The notes beneath the pieces were generated by a model that saw only the letters and a program-made list of their open reading frames with translations, did no database searches and was not told the origin of the DNA. DNA of 64,000 nucleotides from Nitrosomonas sp. (lineage in GTDB: Bacteria > Pseudomonadota > Gammaproteobacteria > Burkholderiales > Nitrosomonadaceae): contig JAMWZW010000001.1 in the NCBI GenBank assembly GCA_024281995.1, positions 186,001 through 250,000 on the forward strand, written 5' to 3'. Position numbers and translations under genes: made by a program. Positions 47,728 through 56,239 of this stretch are shown here, piece after piece; position 1 is the stretch's first letter, and every line of letters begins with the position of its first letter.

Positions 47728-48762
47728 TTAGGAAGAATTGTGTAGGGCAAGCTCAGGTTTTTTTTTAATGAAAGACTTGATCAACAAAATGCCCACAAGA
47801 CCTCCGCCCGAATCAATAAAAAAATCGCTGATCAAAGGCGTTCGTCCGTCAATATAGAGCTGCATGATCTCAGTACCACCCGCCATCATCATGATAATCA
47901 CCATGACCTGCGTCAAGGGTATTTTTTTCATCATCAAACCGAGAGACATTCCTAATAAGAAAAAAATACAGGCATGCCAAACCTTGGTCAAATCCCACGG
48001 CACGATATCTGTAAATGTGGGGCTTATTTCATCAATCTGAGTTTCAACCTCATATACGAGGAAGGTTTTCATATAACCCGGTAAGCTTGTTCCGATGACG
48101 ATCGCAATAAAAGCAGATGCAAGTAATATCTGGAAAATCATGGATCGCTTTTCTGCAAAAAGACATGAACCGATGAGTAATATAAAAAAAGCACTCCATG
48201 AAATAAGAATGATGTTTTTAATCCATCGATACATCTCAGTTTCATGCACGGGGAAAAGCTGCATATTTCTGATCTGGAAAAATCCCGTTGACTGGTTTAA
48301 TTCTGCGATGACTCGGACGCTTTGAGTTTCAGGGGTTATATAAAAAAAATTTTGATAGTCCTCCCAATCATGAGTACCTTTGAGTGTGGCAACAGTTAAC
48401 GGCAAATTCCAGCGGTCTTTTTTTCCGTCATTCTGTACCAATATGAGTCTTGCCTTATTCCAGGGTTTTCTGCCAGATACAACGTTGTCACTTTTCATTT
48501 CAGCGAAAAACAACAATACCGAACCCTTCTTAAATTCAGCAAGACTTTGCTGGGCAAGCGCAATAGCTCGAGGATTAGTAGAAAAGAGTGTTATTTCATT
48601 GTCTGAGATATCAGCACGATTGCCTCCAAACGCTGCTGTGGTCCAATGATTAGTCAATAAATCCGGACCGATTTGTTGATATCGATTGACCAAACTCAGA
48701 GAGGCAAAAGTTGCAATCGCCAGGAGAATAAACAGGACAATATTTGTTTTTAATAGCGGCAT
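47728..48762 (-). CDS. VanZ-like membrane protein
   Basis: A 344-residue membrane protein. An N-terminal anchor (residues 5-25) precedes a soluble domain of about 150 residues that I do not recognise. A membrane region from about residue 185 follows and ends in a VanZ-like domain: VWHACIFFLLGMSLGL, GTEIMQLYIDGRTPLISDFF and DSGGGLVGILLI. VanZ domains confer glycopeptide tolerance in some bacteria but are mostly of unknown role, often in surface polysaccharide loci. It is convergent with the metalloprotease gene. Confidence 0.8.
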   Translation of the reverse strand: MPLLKTNIVLFILLAIATFASLSLVNRYQQIGPDLLTNHWTTAAFGGNRADISDNEITLFSTNPRAIALAQQSLAEFKKGSVLLFFAEMKSDNVVSGRKPWNKARLILVQNDGKKDRWNLPLTVATLKGTHDWEDYQNFFYITPETQSVRVIAELNQSTGFFQIRNMQLFPVHETEMYRWIKNIILISWSAFFILLIGSCLFAEKRSMIFQILLASAFIAIVIGTSLPGYMKTFLVYEVETQIDEISPTFTDIVPWDLTKVWHACIFFLLGMSLGLMMKKIPLTQVMVIIMMMAGGTEIMQLYIDGRTPLISDFFIDSGGGLVGILLIKSFIKKKPELALHNSS

Positions 48763-48887
48763 ACATTAGTTTTTAGGGTGTATTAATACAGACTACTATG
48801 GCGTTCCAAAGATCAAAAAATAATCTCGATTAAGCCGTAGTGTGATGTATACCGTTAGATATGGCGATTTTTCGCGAATCCTTTGGT

Positions 48888-48962
48888 TTAGAAATATTGC
48901 ACCATCAACGCAATATATCCAACAACAAAAATAGCTAGAGCAATAATAATGAGCATTTTCAT
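48888..48962 (-). CDS. putative 24-residue single-span membrane peptide
   Basis: ATG at 48962 is preceded by GGAAGGA at suitable spacing. The product MKMLIIIALAIFVVGYIALM followed by VQYF is a single hydrophobic span. There is no homology I recognise. Chance is possible, but the ribosome binding site and the clean membrane helix favour a real small protein. Confidence 0.4.
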   Translation of the reverse strand: MKMLIIIALAIFVVGYIALMVQYF

Positions 48963-49198
48963 TGAATTAATTCCTTCCAATTGAGTATTGATGAATCACT
49001 GCTATCTTGCAGTTTCCGTAAGTAAAGCGCATCAAGTACTTTGCCGTCAAGTGGTATTGCGCGCCTTTTTCTACTCGATTTATAGGAGGGAGATTGTCGA
49101 GTCGCCGCTGTATGCAGTGAATACGTTTTATTGCAGAAACAGTTACAAACGATAGAAAGTACCGGAGTGATGTAAGCGCACTAACAAAATTTAATGTA

Positions 49199-50110
49199 CT
49201 ATCGGTTAAAAATTTTGTTAAATCCTTTGATACCTCCATAAACCACACTACCTGAAGCAACACCCAATAAAGCAGTAATAATTATTGATACACCTGTGCC
49301 TGTAATTCCACCCAAGGAATTTTCTAATGCAACAAACCAATCCGCTACTATTTCAATACCGTGCACCAGTATTCCCCCGCCTACCATGAACATGGCCGCT
49401 GTACCCGCTATTGAGAGAAATCGCATCAGCAAGGGTGCTAGGTTTAAGAGAAATCCACCCATCTTGCGTGCGAATACATCATCTTTCTGTTGTAACCAAA
49501 CGCCCAAATCGTCGAGTTTGATAATGATCGCAACGAAACCATAAACCACTAGTGTCATTAATAAAGCTACGGCAACAAGAACTCCCAATCGCGTCAATAG
49601 AAGTTCATCAGCGACTGTACCCAAGGCAATAATGATGATCTCAGCGGAGAGAATAAAATCAGTGCGGATTGCACCTTTAATTTTTTCACGCTCTAGGGCT
49701 ACCATATCAACTTCTGGATAAACTAACGCAGTAGCTAGCGCTTTTTCATGGTCTAAATCATCATCTTCGCGTGTGAAAAAGAAGCGATGTGCAAGTTTCT
49801 CGAAACCTTCATAACACAGATAAGCGCCTCCAATCATCAACAAGGGCGTTATCAGCCAAGGTATAAAAATACTGACGATCAATGCTCCGGGTACCAAAAT
49901 GGCCTTATTCCACAACGATCCTTTAGCGACTGCCCATATCACCGGTAACTCCCTGCTGGCTTGAATACCCGTCATCTGATGAGCATTTAAGGCGAGATCA
50001 TCTCCAAGTACTCCAGCTGTTTTTTTTGCAGCCAATTTACTGAGTACAGCTACATCATCAAGCACACTGACGATGTCGTCTAAAAGAGATAGTAAATTTG
50101 CAACGGCCAT
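49199..50110 (-). CDS. DUF808 (YedI-family) inner-membrane protein
   Basis: A 303-residue integral membrane protein. The start AVANLLSLLDDIVSVLDDVA and KKTAGVLGDDLALNAHQ are typical of the DUF808 family, as is PVIWAVAKGSLWNKAILVP. About six to seven hydrophobic segments follow, with TDFILSAEIIIIALG in the middle and a Gly-rich C-terminal helix. The function of the family is unknown. The frame is intact. Confidence 0.9.
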   Translation of the reverse strand: MAVANLLSLLDDIVSVLDDVAVLSKLAAKKTAGVLGDDLALNAHQMTGIQASRELPVIWAVAKGSLWNKAILVPGALIVSIFIPWLITPLLMIGGAYLCYEGFEKLAHRFFFTREDDDLDHEKALATALVYPEVDMVALEREKIKGAIRTDFILSAEIIIIALGTVADELLLTRLGVLVAVALLMTLVVYGFVAIIIKLDDLGVWLQQKDDVFARKMGGFLLNLAPLLMRFLSIAGTAAMFMVGGGILVHGIEIVADWFVALENSLGGITGTGVSIIITALLGVASGSVVYGGIKGFNKIFNR

Positions 50111-50255
50111 AGGACTTTTGTAAAGCTTATGAATTAAAAAACCTACTCGATATCGACATGTAAATAGGCATAGAAAGGAAACTAATACTAAAACGACTCA
50201 ATATCGTCTTGAAAGATATGACTATCCGGTAATTCTACACAACCTGAGTTTATCT

Positions 50256-50281
50256 AGTGTGGAATTTTAAAATTCCACACT
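50256..50281. promoter_or_regulatory. perfect 26-bp palindrome
   Basis: The half-site AGTGTGGAATTTT is followed directly by its inverse complement, with no mismatch and no spacer. It lies 20 bp after the stop of the glycosylase gene and 146 bp before the DUF808 start. There is no T-run, so it is either an operator or a transcript-end hairpin. Confidence 0.5.
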
Positions 50282-50300
50282 GTATTCGAAAGTTAGTCAT

Positions 50301-50816
50301 TCAAAAATTATTTAACGCTGCATTGATCATTTCATGCCAGATTCTGTATTTGTCATCAAACGATAACCGGGCATTGGCAGGGCTGGTGGAAGGCAATCGA
50401 GAAACTTTGATCAAGTCATTGTTATTATTAGTTAATACATAGCGCTTAAAATAACTTTCTGCTGTTCCGCCATTGAAGAATACATGATTAATTTGTTTAT
50501 ATTCGGAAAAAAATGCTTGAAAGTCATTGATGATCTGCGCATCTGTTTCAATATTCGAATCCAAGCTACCTCTGCGTTTACATGATTTGAGTACATCCCA
50601 AAGTGCGATAGGCGATGCTTGCAGAGCAATTATTTTTTCTTCATAACATGCATTTGCTTGGATTTTCAATAACGGTGCCATGACTGGCCAGAAAGCATTA
50701 CGTGGATGCGCATAATATTGATTGGCAGTGAGTGAGGCTTCGCCAGGCATGCTGCCAAGAATTAGGATTTTTGCATGTCTACTGACAATAGGCGCAAAAC
50801 CATGAATGATCGGCAT
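50301..50816 (-). CDS. hypoxanthine-DNA glycosylase-like protein (UDG superfamily)
   Basis: A 171-residue member of the uracil-DNA glycosylase superfamily, closest in motif to the family 6 (HDG) enzymes that remove hypoxanthine from deaminated DNA. Motif 1 is LILGSMPGEASL, followed by QYYAHPRNAFWP, IALWDVLKSC, VFFNGGTAESYF and motif 2 RLPSTSPANAR. The start codon is 13 bp after the gpmA stop. The motifs look intact. Confidence 0.85.
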   Translation of the reverse strand: MPIIHGFAPIVSRHAKILILGSMPGEASLTANQYYAHPRNAFWPVMAPLLKIQANACYEEKIIALQASPIALWDVLKSCKRRGSLDSNIETDAQIINDFQAFFSEYKQINHVFFNGGTAESYFKRYVLTNNNNDLIKVSRLPSTSPANARLSFDDKYRIWHEMINAALNNF

Positions 50817-50832
50817 ACTATCCAGGCATCAA

Positions 50833-51570
50833 CTAGGTTAGCTTGTCCACGTAATAATGCCGTATCGCGGTACCTTGTGGATCAAGTTCGTAGATCACGG
50901 GCCGGCCGGTAGCCAGCTTGTATTTCATAGTTTGCCGAGGAGTAAGGTGATCCAATAGCATCATTAGTACACGCAAGGTATTGCGGTGAGAAACGATTAG
51001 AATACGTTTTCCTTGCCGAATTTGCGGCTGAATCGTTTCTTCCCAGTAAGGTTTAACGCGAATCAAGGTTTGTTGAATGCTTTCCCCCAATGGTAGTTCG
51101 TTGCTATCAATGCCGGTATAACCGGGTTGATTTCCCGGAGAACGGGGATCTGCGGCATTAAGATAGGGAGGCGTAGCGTCAAATTTGATTTGGCACCCTA
51201 AAATAGGCCAGATGCCAAATTTTTTGATGGCTTCCCATCGCGCCAGGCCTTCAAGTGCTCCGTAGTGTCGCTCATTCAAGCGCCAGTGTGTAATGATTGG
51301 AATATCCAAGTGCATGGTTGACAATAGAAGATGCGCAGTTGTTGTCGCCCGCTGAAGTGAGGAAGAAAAGCACAGATCAAACGTGATATCAGCTTGTTTT
51401 AGCAAATATCCCGCTTGTTTAGCTTCTTCTTCACCTTTTGGACTCAACGGTACATCGCTCCAGCCGGTAAATTTTTTGTCGCGATTCCAAATACTTTGTC
51501 CGTGGCGCAGTAAAACGAGCGTTGTGGTTTGCTGTCGCGGTGGTGCCGAGGTTGGAATGGCTCTTAGCAT
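50833..51570 (-). CDS. gpmA: 2,3-bisphosphoglycerate-dependent phosphoglycerate mutase
   Basis: A 245-residue histidine phosphatase of the dPGM kind. The phospho-His motif is LLRHGQSIWNRDKKFTGWSD. NERHYGALEGLARWEAIKKF fits dPGM, and the second catalytic His is in IVSHRNTLRVLMMLLDHL, where most dPGMs have AHGNSLR. It is slightly divergent. Its ATG overlaps the desaturase stop (TAATG), so it is the last gene of a coupled operon. Confidence 0.85.
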   Translation of the reverse strand: MLRAIPTSAPPRQQTTTLVLLRHGQSIWNRDKKFTGWSDVPLSPKGEEEAKQAGYLLKQADITFDLCFSSSLQRATTTAHLLLSTMHLDIPIITHWRLNERHYGALEGLARWEAIKKFGIWPILGCQIKFDATPPYLNAADPRSPGNQPGYTGIDSNELPLGESIQQTLIRVKPYWEETIQPQIRQGKRILIVSHRNTLRVLMMLLDHLTPRQTMKYKLATGRPVIYELDPQGTAIRHYYVDKLT

Positions 51571-52643
51571 TAACGGTTGCCGGGTTGTTGAGGAGTACCA
51601 GTTGTTTGCGCGGATTCATGCCAGATCTGTTTCAACGCAGACCATAAGCCGCTCCGTAACGTTTTGATGTATTGAGAATTGTCCGTCAAGCCATTGACCA
51701 GGCGGCGCTGCGCTCTACCGAGATTGTGATAGGGCATACTCATAAAAAGGTGATGTGTTGCATGATAGCGTAATCCGACCGGCGCCCATAACGGCGTAAT
51801 CAGGAAATTGCCAGGTATGTTGATAGAATCAAGATATTGCTCGGCCAATGTCATTTTATGGTCACCGGGATTGCGATAGGCATGAGCTGCTAATGTGCGT
51901 AAAGAATTGAGCGTGAAAACCGTGACCGCGGTTAGATACCACAATATCAGCAATGAATAGGGAAATACACCGAGTGCGACTAACGTAATAACGCTCGCGC
52001 CAAATAAGCATGTGGCAATTTCTTGTTGACGCCAATTCAAATCATTGCGAATGGCATCCTCGGCACGCCGGTAGGTTGGGTCAATCGTCAGTGATGAAGC
52101 GCGTTCCCAGACAATCTTACGCAGCGGCGGGATCAAGTACGACAACGGTGTCAGCAGTACGAATCTCGCTAGGAGAAAGATGGGTATCAGCAATGACAAC
52201 AACACGTAAGCTATTATTTCTGCCGGTCTGCGTGTGGCAAATGGAAGATATTCGCCGTCAGCGCTGGTGCCGTATACATCCGGTTTGTGGTGGTCGTTAT
52301 GAACGCCATCATATGTAAACGACGGAATCATAAATGGTATGCCGCAGATGACGTTCCATACCAGGCGAAAATTTTTGAAAGTACCTTTCTTTAAATGCGC
52401 CAGCTCGTGCACAAAAATGGCCGAGCGGTACAATGCCAGTACGGCTACGACAAATCCACCCAATTGCCACAGCGAAAACAATGGTGAGAATAGCGCCGTG
52501 AAGAAAGCTGCCCAACCCAATATGATATGGAAAGTAAAGTCAATCCAATAAATCCACGGATTGGGGGTCATCAGGTCGCGCACCAAATGATGCGCTTCAC
52601 GCAGCGGAAATTCTTTGACGTAAGTTTCTTTTTGCTCGGTCAT
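51570..52643 (-). CDS. membrane fatty acid desaturase-family protein
   Basis: A 357-residue membrane di-iron protein from the ATG at 52643 (a TTG start 33 bp earlier is possible). Three His boxes are present: HELAHLKKG near residue 80, HNDHH near 118 and HATHHLFMSMPYHN near 300, with hydrophobic segments between. FA desaturase-family enzymes introduce double bonds or hydroxyls into lipids; the substrate here is unknown. It overlaps gpmA by one base and follows the HIT gene by 11 bp. Confidence 0.87.
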   Translation of the reverse strand: MTEQKETYVKEFPLREAHHLVRDLMTPNPWIYWIDFTFHIILGWAAFFTALFSPLFSLWQLGGFVVAVLALYRSAIFVHELAHLKKGTFKNFRLVWNVICGIPFMIPSFTYDGVHNDHHKPDVYGTSADGEYLPFATRRPAEIIAYVLLSLLIPIFLLARFVLLTPLSYLIPPLRKIVWERASSLTIDPTYRRAEDAIRNDLNWRQQEIATCLFGASVITLVALGVFPYSLLILWYLTAVTVFTLNSLRTLAAHAYRNPGDHKMTLAEQYLDSINIPGNFLITPLWAPVGLRYHATHHLFMSMPYHNLGRAQRRLVNGLTDNSQYIKTLRSGLWSALKQIWHESAQTTGTPQQPGNR

Positions 52644-52654
52644 GGGCTGTCTCG

Positions 52655-53122
52655 CTAAGTTCCGGTTTCCGGCCAAAAAGATTGGATGTGATCCATAATT
52701 AACCGGTTGATAGTGGTATCAGTTATGTTGATTTGACCTAAATTCGGCATAGCCGGCCAGCCTGCATCGGTAAATTCTTGGTTCATAAACTGTCTGGGCT
52801 GAGCGTAACGCGGGATTACATGAAAATGCACATCCGGATCGACCATCATCAGCATCAGATAGTTGATTTTGTCATAGTGAAATGCTTGTGCTAGAGCCGT
52901 TTCGATATGTTGGGTGATTTCGTGTAATTCGTGAAAACTTGCCGGACTCAGTTCCGAGAAAGCTTTCGCAGGCTCATGAGCGGCCAAAACCAGTGCGCCG
53001 AGCGTAGCCTGAGCCGGGCGCAATAACACTGACCAATAGCGATAACTTCGGATGATTGTTTGCGGCGCGCCAAATTTGCGCATGGTGGCATTGAAATCCG
53101 CTGACGTCGAATACATGGTCAT
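52655..53122 (-). CDS. HIT-family hydrolase
   Basis: A 155-residue histidine-triad protein. ATG at 53122 is chosen; a TTG two codons earlier (53128) and an ATG at 53116 are alternatives. The HIT signature is VDPDVHFHVIPRYAQPR near residue 110, HxHxxx in variant form. HIT proteins hydrolyse or transfer nucleotides (AMP-lysine, ADP-sugar or dinucleoside polyphosphates). It follows the nucleotidyltransferase directly, so it may act on the same nucleotide-linked compound. Confidence 0.85.
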   Translation of the reverse strand: MTMYSTSADFNATMRKFGAPQTIIRSYRYWSVLLRPAQATLGALVLAAHEPAKAFSELSPASFHELHEITQHIETALAQAFHYDKINYLMLMMVDPDVHFHVIPRYAQPRQFMNQEFTDAGWPAMPNLGQINITDTTINRLIMDHIQSFWPETGT

Positions 53123-53128
53123 ACACAA

Positions 53129-53881
53129 TTACTCGCTAAAAATAATACCGGCGCGCGCCAAATCTTCGATGAAATCAATTTCACACCAACGTAATCCTTT
53201 AATCGAGCAGGAATTCACTAAATGTTGTTTGGCCAGATTATCAATAATGGACAGATACCACGATTTCAATTCCGCCGGATGGCGAAGCGCCAATTCTACT
53301 GCATGCCGGAAAAGATACGCGCCTTGTGAGCGGAAATAAATCAAACCGATTGATTCTGCATTAACTTGCGGCGGCGGTACTATTTTGCTGACTTGTTTTA
53401 CCCAGCCATCGGCATCCAATTGTACCTTCATGTCGTCTGCATCATAATTGTCTTTGTAGTCTACACTGAGTGTAATGGGCGCGAATTCTGAATTCAATAC
53501 TTTACTAAGAAGTGCGGACTCGACCACGGTATCGCCATTTAACAGTAAAAAATCGTCATCCATTTCTGCGCGAGCGATCCAGCAACTGGCGAGATTGTCC
53601 GCGACTTCGTAAAAAGGATTGAACAAGGTCTTGATATTGGGGTAACCGGCATACTGCTGTTGCAGCAGTGATTCAATCAAACCAACCTGAAAGCCGCTAA
53701 TAATCGTGATATTTTCCACGCCGACTGCGAGTAGCGCATCGATTTGCCATGCTAATACCGGTTTTCCTGAAACCGGCAATAGGCACTTCGGCGTGCTTTC
53801 GGTCAGCGGTAGTAGCCGCCGCCCTTGTCCGGCGCTGAGAATGATGGCTTTAATAGGCTTTGTATTAGTAGTGTTCGGCAT
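53129..53881 (-). CDS. sugar-phosphate/choline-type nucleotidyltransferase
   Basis: A 250-residue NTP-transferase. The nucleotide site is AIILSAGQGRRLLPLTESTP with the Lys of KCLLPVSGKPVLAW. FNPFYEVADNLASCW and DDFLLLNGDTVVE resemble CTP:phosphocholine cytidylyltransferase (LicC-like) enzymes, and WCEIDFIEDLARA ends the domain. It is the first gene of a four-gene run (nucleotidyltransferase, HIT, desaturase, phosphoglycerate mutase). The activated substrate could be a choline- or sugar-phosphate; not decided. Confidence 0.85.
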   Translation of the reverse strand: MPNTTNTKPIKAIILSAGQGRRLLPLTESTPKCLLPVSGKPVLAWQIDALLAVGVENITIISGFQVGLIESLLQQQYAGYPNIKTLFNPFYEVADNLASCWIARAEMDDDFLLLNGDTVVESALLSKVLNSEFAPITLSVDYKDNYDADDMKVQLDADGWVKQVSKIVPPPQVNAESIGLIYFRSQGAYLFRHAVELALRHPAELKSWYLSIIDNLAKQHLVNSCSIKGLRWCEIDFIEDLARAGIIFSE

Positions 53882-53907
53882 ATATCAATTGATTTTGTGT
53901 GATATTT

Positions 53908-55065
53908 TTAAAAACTAAGGCTGCTGATACGTTTTAATTCTGTAACGATATGCTGTGTAGTGCGCAGAAAATTTTCGATTTCTCCCACCGTGTTACTGCT
54001 TCCTAAACTAACGCGCACCGCGCAGCGCGCGAGCATCGGATCCACTTGCATAGCTGCCAGTACGTGACTTTGCCCGGGATTTACACTGGAGCAGGCAGCA
54101 CCGGCAGCTACGGCAAAACCGGCTTTGTCAAGCTTTACCACCAAAGTGTCGCCTTCGATATCCGGCAGCGCAAAATAACAGGTATTAGGTATGCGAGCAG
54201 CTTGTTTGCCAAAAATCACGGCCCCCATATCAAGCAAACCTGCTTCCAAATGATCACGCAAGCGTGAGACATGCTGCGCTGATTCTGCCAAGCGCAGAGC
54301 AGCGAGTTCGCAAGCGACACCAAAACCTACGATAGCGGGTACATTTTCGGTTCCTGAACGCAAACCATTTTCGTGACCACCCCCATAAATCAATGGCTTC
54401 AATAATAATCGTTTATCGACAATGAGCGCGGCTGCGCCTTTAGGGCCATAAATCTTATGCGCGGATAACGTCATGGCATGCACTTTAAGTGTCTGAAAAT
54501 CCATCGCGATTTTTCCTAAACCTTGAATCGCATCGGTATGCACGTAGGCGCCGTGAACTCGCGCCATTTCAGCAATTTTCGCAACATCTTGTATGACACC
54601 GGTTTCATTATTTGCCAGCATGACGGAAACCAGTCCTGGTTTGTGCGCTTGCATGGCTGCGCTGGCAGCGGCCAAATCAACTTGACCTTGCGCGTCCATC
54701 GCTAATTGATGCAATACCCAGGCATCGCAATTACGGCGCGATAGCGCTTGCGCTGGTTTTAAAATACAGGGATGTTCAATGGCGCTGATGTATAGATTGC
54801 CTGGTTTTAAACTATCCGCAGCCCCGCGAATAAATAAATTGTTGGCTTCCGAGCCGCCGCTGGTAAAAATTACTTGCATCGGTTGTACGCCGACTGCCTC
54901 GGCTACTTGTTTGCGTGCATGATCAATCGCATGGCGCGCATTGATACCATAGACATGACGGCTGGATGCATTGCCAAATTGCTGCTGGAAATAGGGCAGC
55001 ATAGCTTCCAGTACAGCATCATCGACGCGTGTCGTGGCATTGTGGTCGAAATAGGCGATTTCCAT
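53908..55065 (-). CDS. cysteine desulfurase (NifS/IscS-like)
   Basis: A 385-residue PLP enzyme that takes sulfur from cysteine. The start at 55065 is chosen because IAYFDHNATTRVDDAVLEAM is the family start. The PLP lysine is in LSAHKIYGPKGAAAL; GGGHENGLRSGTENVP and AGAACSSVNPGQSHVLAAM (catalytic Cys) follow. It is not part of an isc or suf operon here, so it is a NifS-like paralogue, perhaps for tRNA thiolation or a local Fe-S need. Confidence 0.93.
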   Translation of the reverse strand: MEIAYFDHNATTRVDDAVLEAMLPYFQQQFGNASSRHVYGINARHAIDHARKQVAEAVGVQPMQVIFTSGGSEANNLFIRGAADSLKPGNLYISAIEHPCILKPAQALSRRNCDAWVLHQLAMDAQGQVDLAAASAAMQAHKPGLVSVMLANNETGVIQDVAKIAEMARVHGAYVHTDAIQGLGKIAMDFQTLKVHAMTLSAHKIYGPKGAAALIVDKRLLLKPLIYGGGHENGLRSGTENVPAIVGFGVACELAALRLAESAQHVSRLRDHLEAGLLDMGAVIFGKQAARIPNTCYFALPDIEGDTLVVKLDKAGFAVAAGAACSSVNPGQSHVLAAMQVDPMLARCAVRVSLGSSNTVGEIENFLRTTQHIVTELKRISSLSF

Positions 55066-55167
55066 GATTTTTTTGTGTACTGATTTGCAATTAAGATCGG
55101 TCAAAAGCGATTATAGGGGAATATTACGCATATTTGCCGGGTCAATGAGGTAAATATGCGCACTGCC

Positions 55168-55785
55168 TCAATATTCAACCGGCAGCGGATCCAGGCTGCG
55201 CCATAAATACCAGGTAGCAACCGAGCGCCAAGGTTGCCAGGATCTGGCGAGTTCATGCATGGTTTTTTTATCCACCAGTTGTTTGTCGAAGTAATGCTGA
55301 CTGATTGCGCGTTGCAGGCCAATGTCGTCCAATGGCAGCACATCCGGACGTTGCAGGTGGAAAATCAGGAACATTTCGGCGGTCCAACGCCCGATGCCTT
55401 TGACTTTTGTCAGTTGCACAATAATGGTTTCATCTTCCATGCCGGTCCAGGCGATTTTGCTTAAATTTCCTTCTGAAAAGTGTTGCGACAAATCTTGTAA
55501 GTAAGCTATCTTTCTTGCGGATAGTCCGCAACTGCGCAATAAATCATGATCGGCAGCCGCAATGACATGTGGCGTGATCTCAGGAAGGGAACCGATTATT
55601 TTTTGCCAGACACTTTCGGCTGCCTTAACGGAAATTTGTTGGCCCACGATGGAGCGTGCCAGCGTTGTATAAGCACAACCGCGTGACACTGGCGAAGCAT
55701 CGGAGAATTGTTCGATCAACTGTTGCATGATTGGGTCACAAGCCGATAGGGTTTGGCAAGCTTGTCTCCAGTAGGTGGGTGTCAT
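55168..55785 (-). CDS. DNA-3-methyladenine glycosylase, AlkA/HhH-GPD type
   Basis: A 205-residue helix-hairpin-helix glycosylase. The start is ATG at 55785 (PTYWRQACQTLSACDP); an upstream in-frame start adds 24 hydrophobic residues and is unlikely. RSIVGQQISVKAAESVWQKI is family-typical. The HhH motif is VKGIGRWTAEMFLIFHLQRP, followed by the catalytic Asp in DVLPLDDIGLQR. It excises alkylated bases. It lies beside the other DNA glycosylase gene region, but in a separate transcript. Confidence 0.9.
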   Translation of the reverse strand: MTPTYWRQACQTLSACDPIMQQLIEQFSDASPVSRGCAYTTLARSIVGQQISVKAAESVWQKIIGSLPEITPHVIAAADHDLLRSCGLSARKIAYLQDLSQHFSEGNLSKIAWTGMEDETIIVQLTKVKGIGRWTAEMFLIFHLQRPDVLPLDDIGLQRAISQHYFDKQLVDKKTMHELARSWQPWRSVATWYLWRSLDPLPVEY

Positions 55786-55945
55786 AATTTTATAAAAAAA
55801 GAAAATGCGCTTAATTAAAATGTTACTTTGATAGTGAAAGGATAGAGAAAAGTCCAACTGATGGTGGGACTGATTTCAATAAATAAGTAATGATGAGCTG
55901 CTATGCAATCAGCATATTATCTTATTTGTCATAAGATTTTTATTA

Positions 55946-55980
55946 TTATCCACAATTTCTGTGGATAACTTTGTGAATAA
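55946..55980. promoter_or_regulatory. cluster of three DnaA-box matches in a 454-bp gap
   Basis: TTATCCACA (55946-55954), TGTGGATAA (55960-55968) and TGTGAATAA (55972-55980) each match TTATNCACA or its complement. They lie in a gene-free, very AT-rich interval (55786-56239), with long A/T runs to the right (56040-56130). No gene was found in the interval. The cluster may bind DnaA as a regulatory or titration site. An origin is not implied: no dnaA, gidA or similar gene is near. Confidence 0.5.
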
Positions 55981-56239
55981 TCATCCAATTTTGAGGGCTA
56001 ACTTACATATTTCTAACGGTTTTTCTTAGACTGATTAATTATTTAACATCTATTTTATGCTATTATTATCAAATGGTTATAATTTTTAAAAATGATTATA
56101 AAGATTCTTTCAAAATAGTATTTACATTTTGAAGGAATTGTGGATTGTTTGGGTGATCAGGTTAAATAAAGTAACCTACAAAAAATCGAGGACTAGCAAG
56201 TTACCGAGAATTGTTTGTCATTATTGAATTTACGGTGTA

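Noticed and set aside
47706..47742. Inverted repeat ACAATT...AATTGT with TTCTTC/GAAGAA between the metalloprotease and VanZ-like genes
   Set aside because: The stem is bulged and has no T-run on either strand, so I do not call it a terminator.
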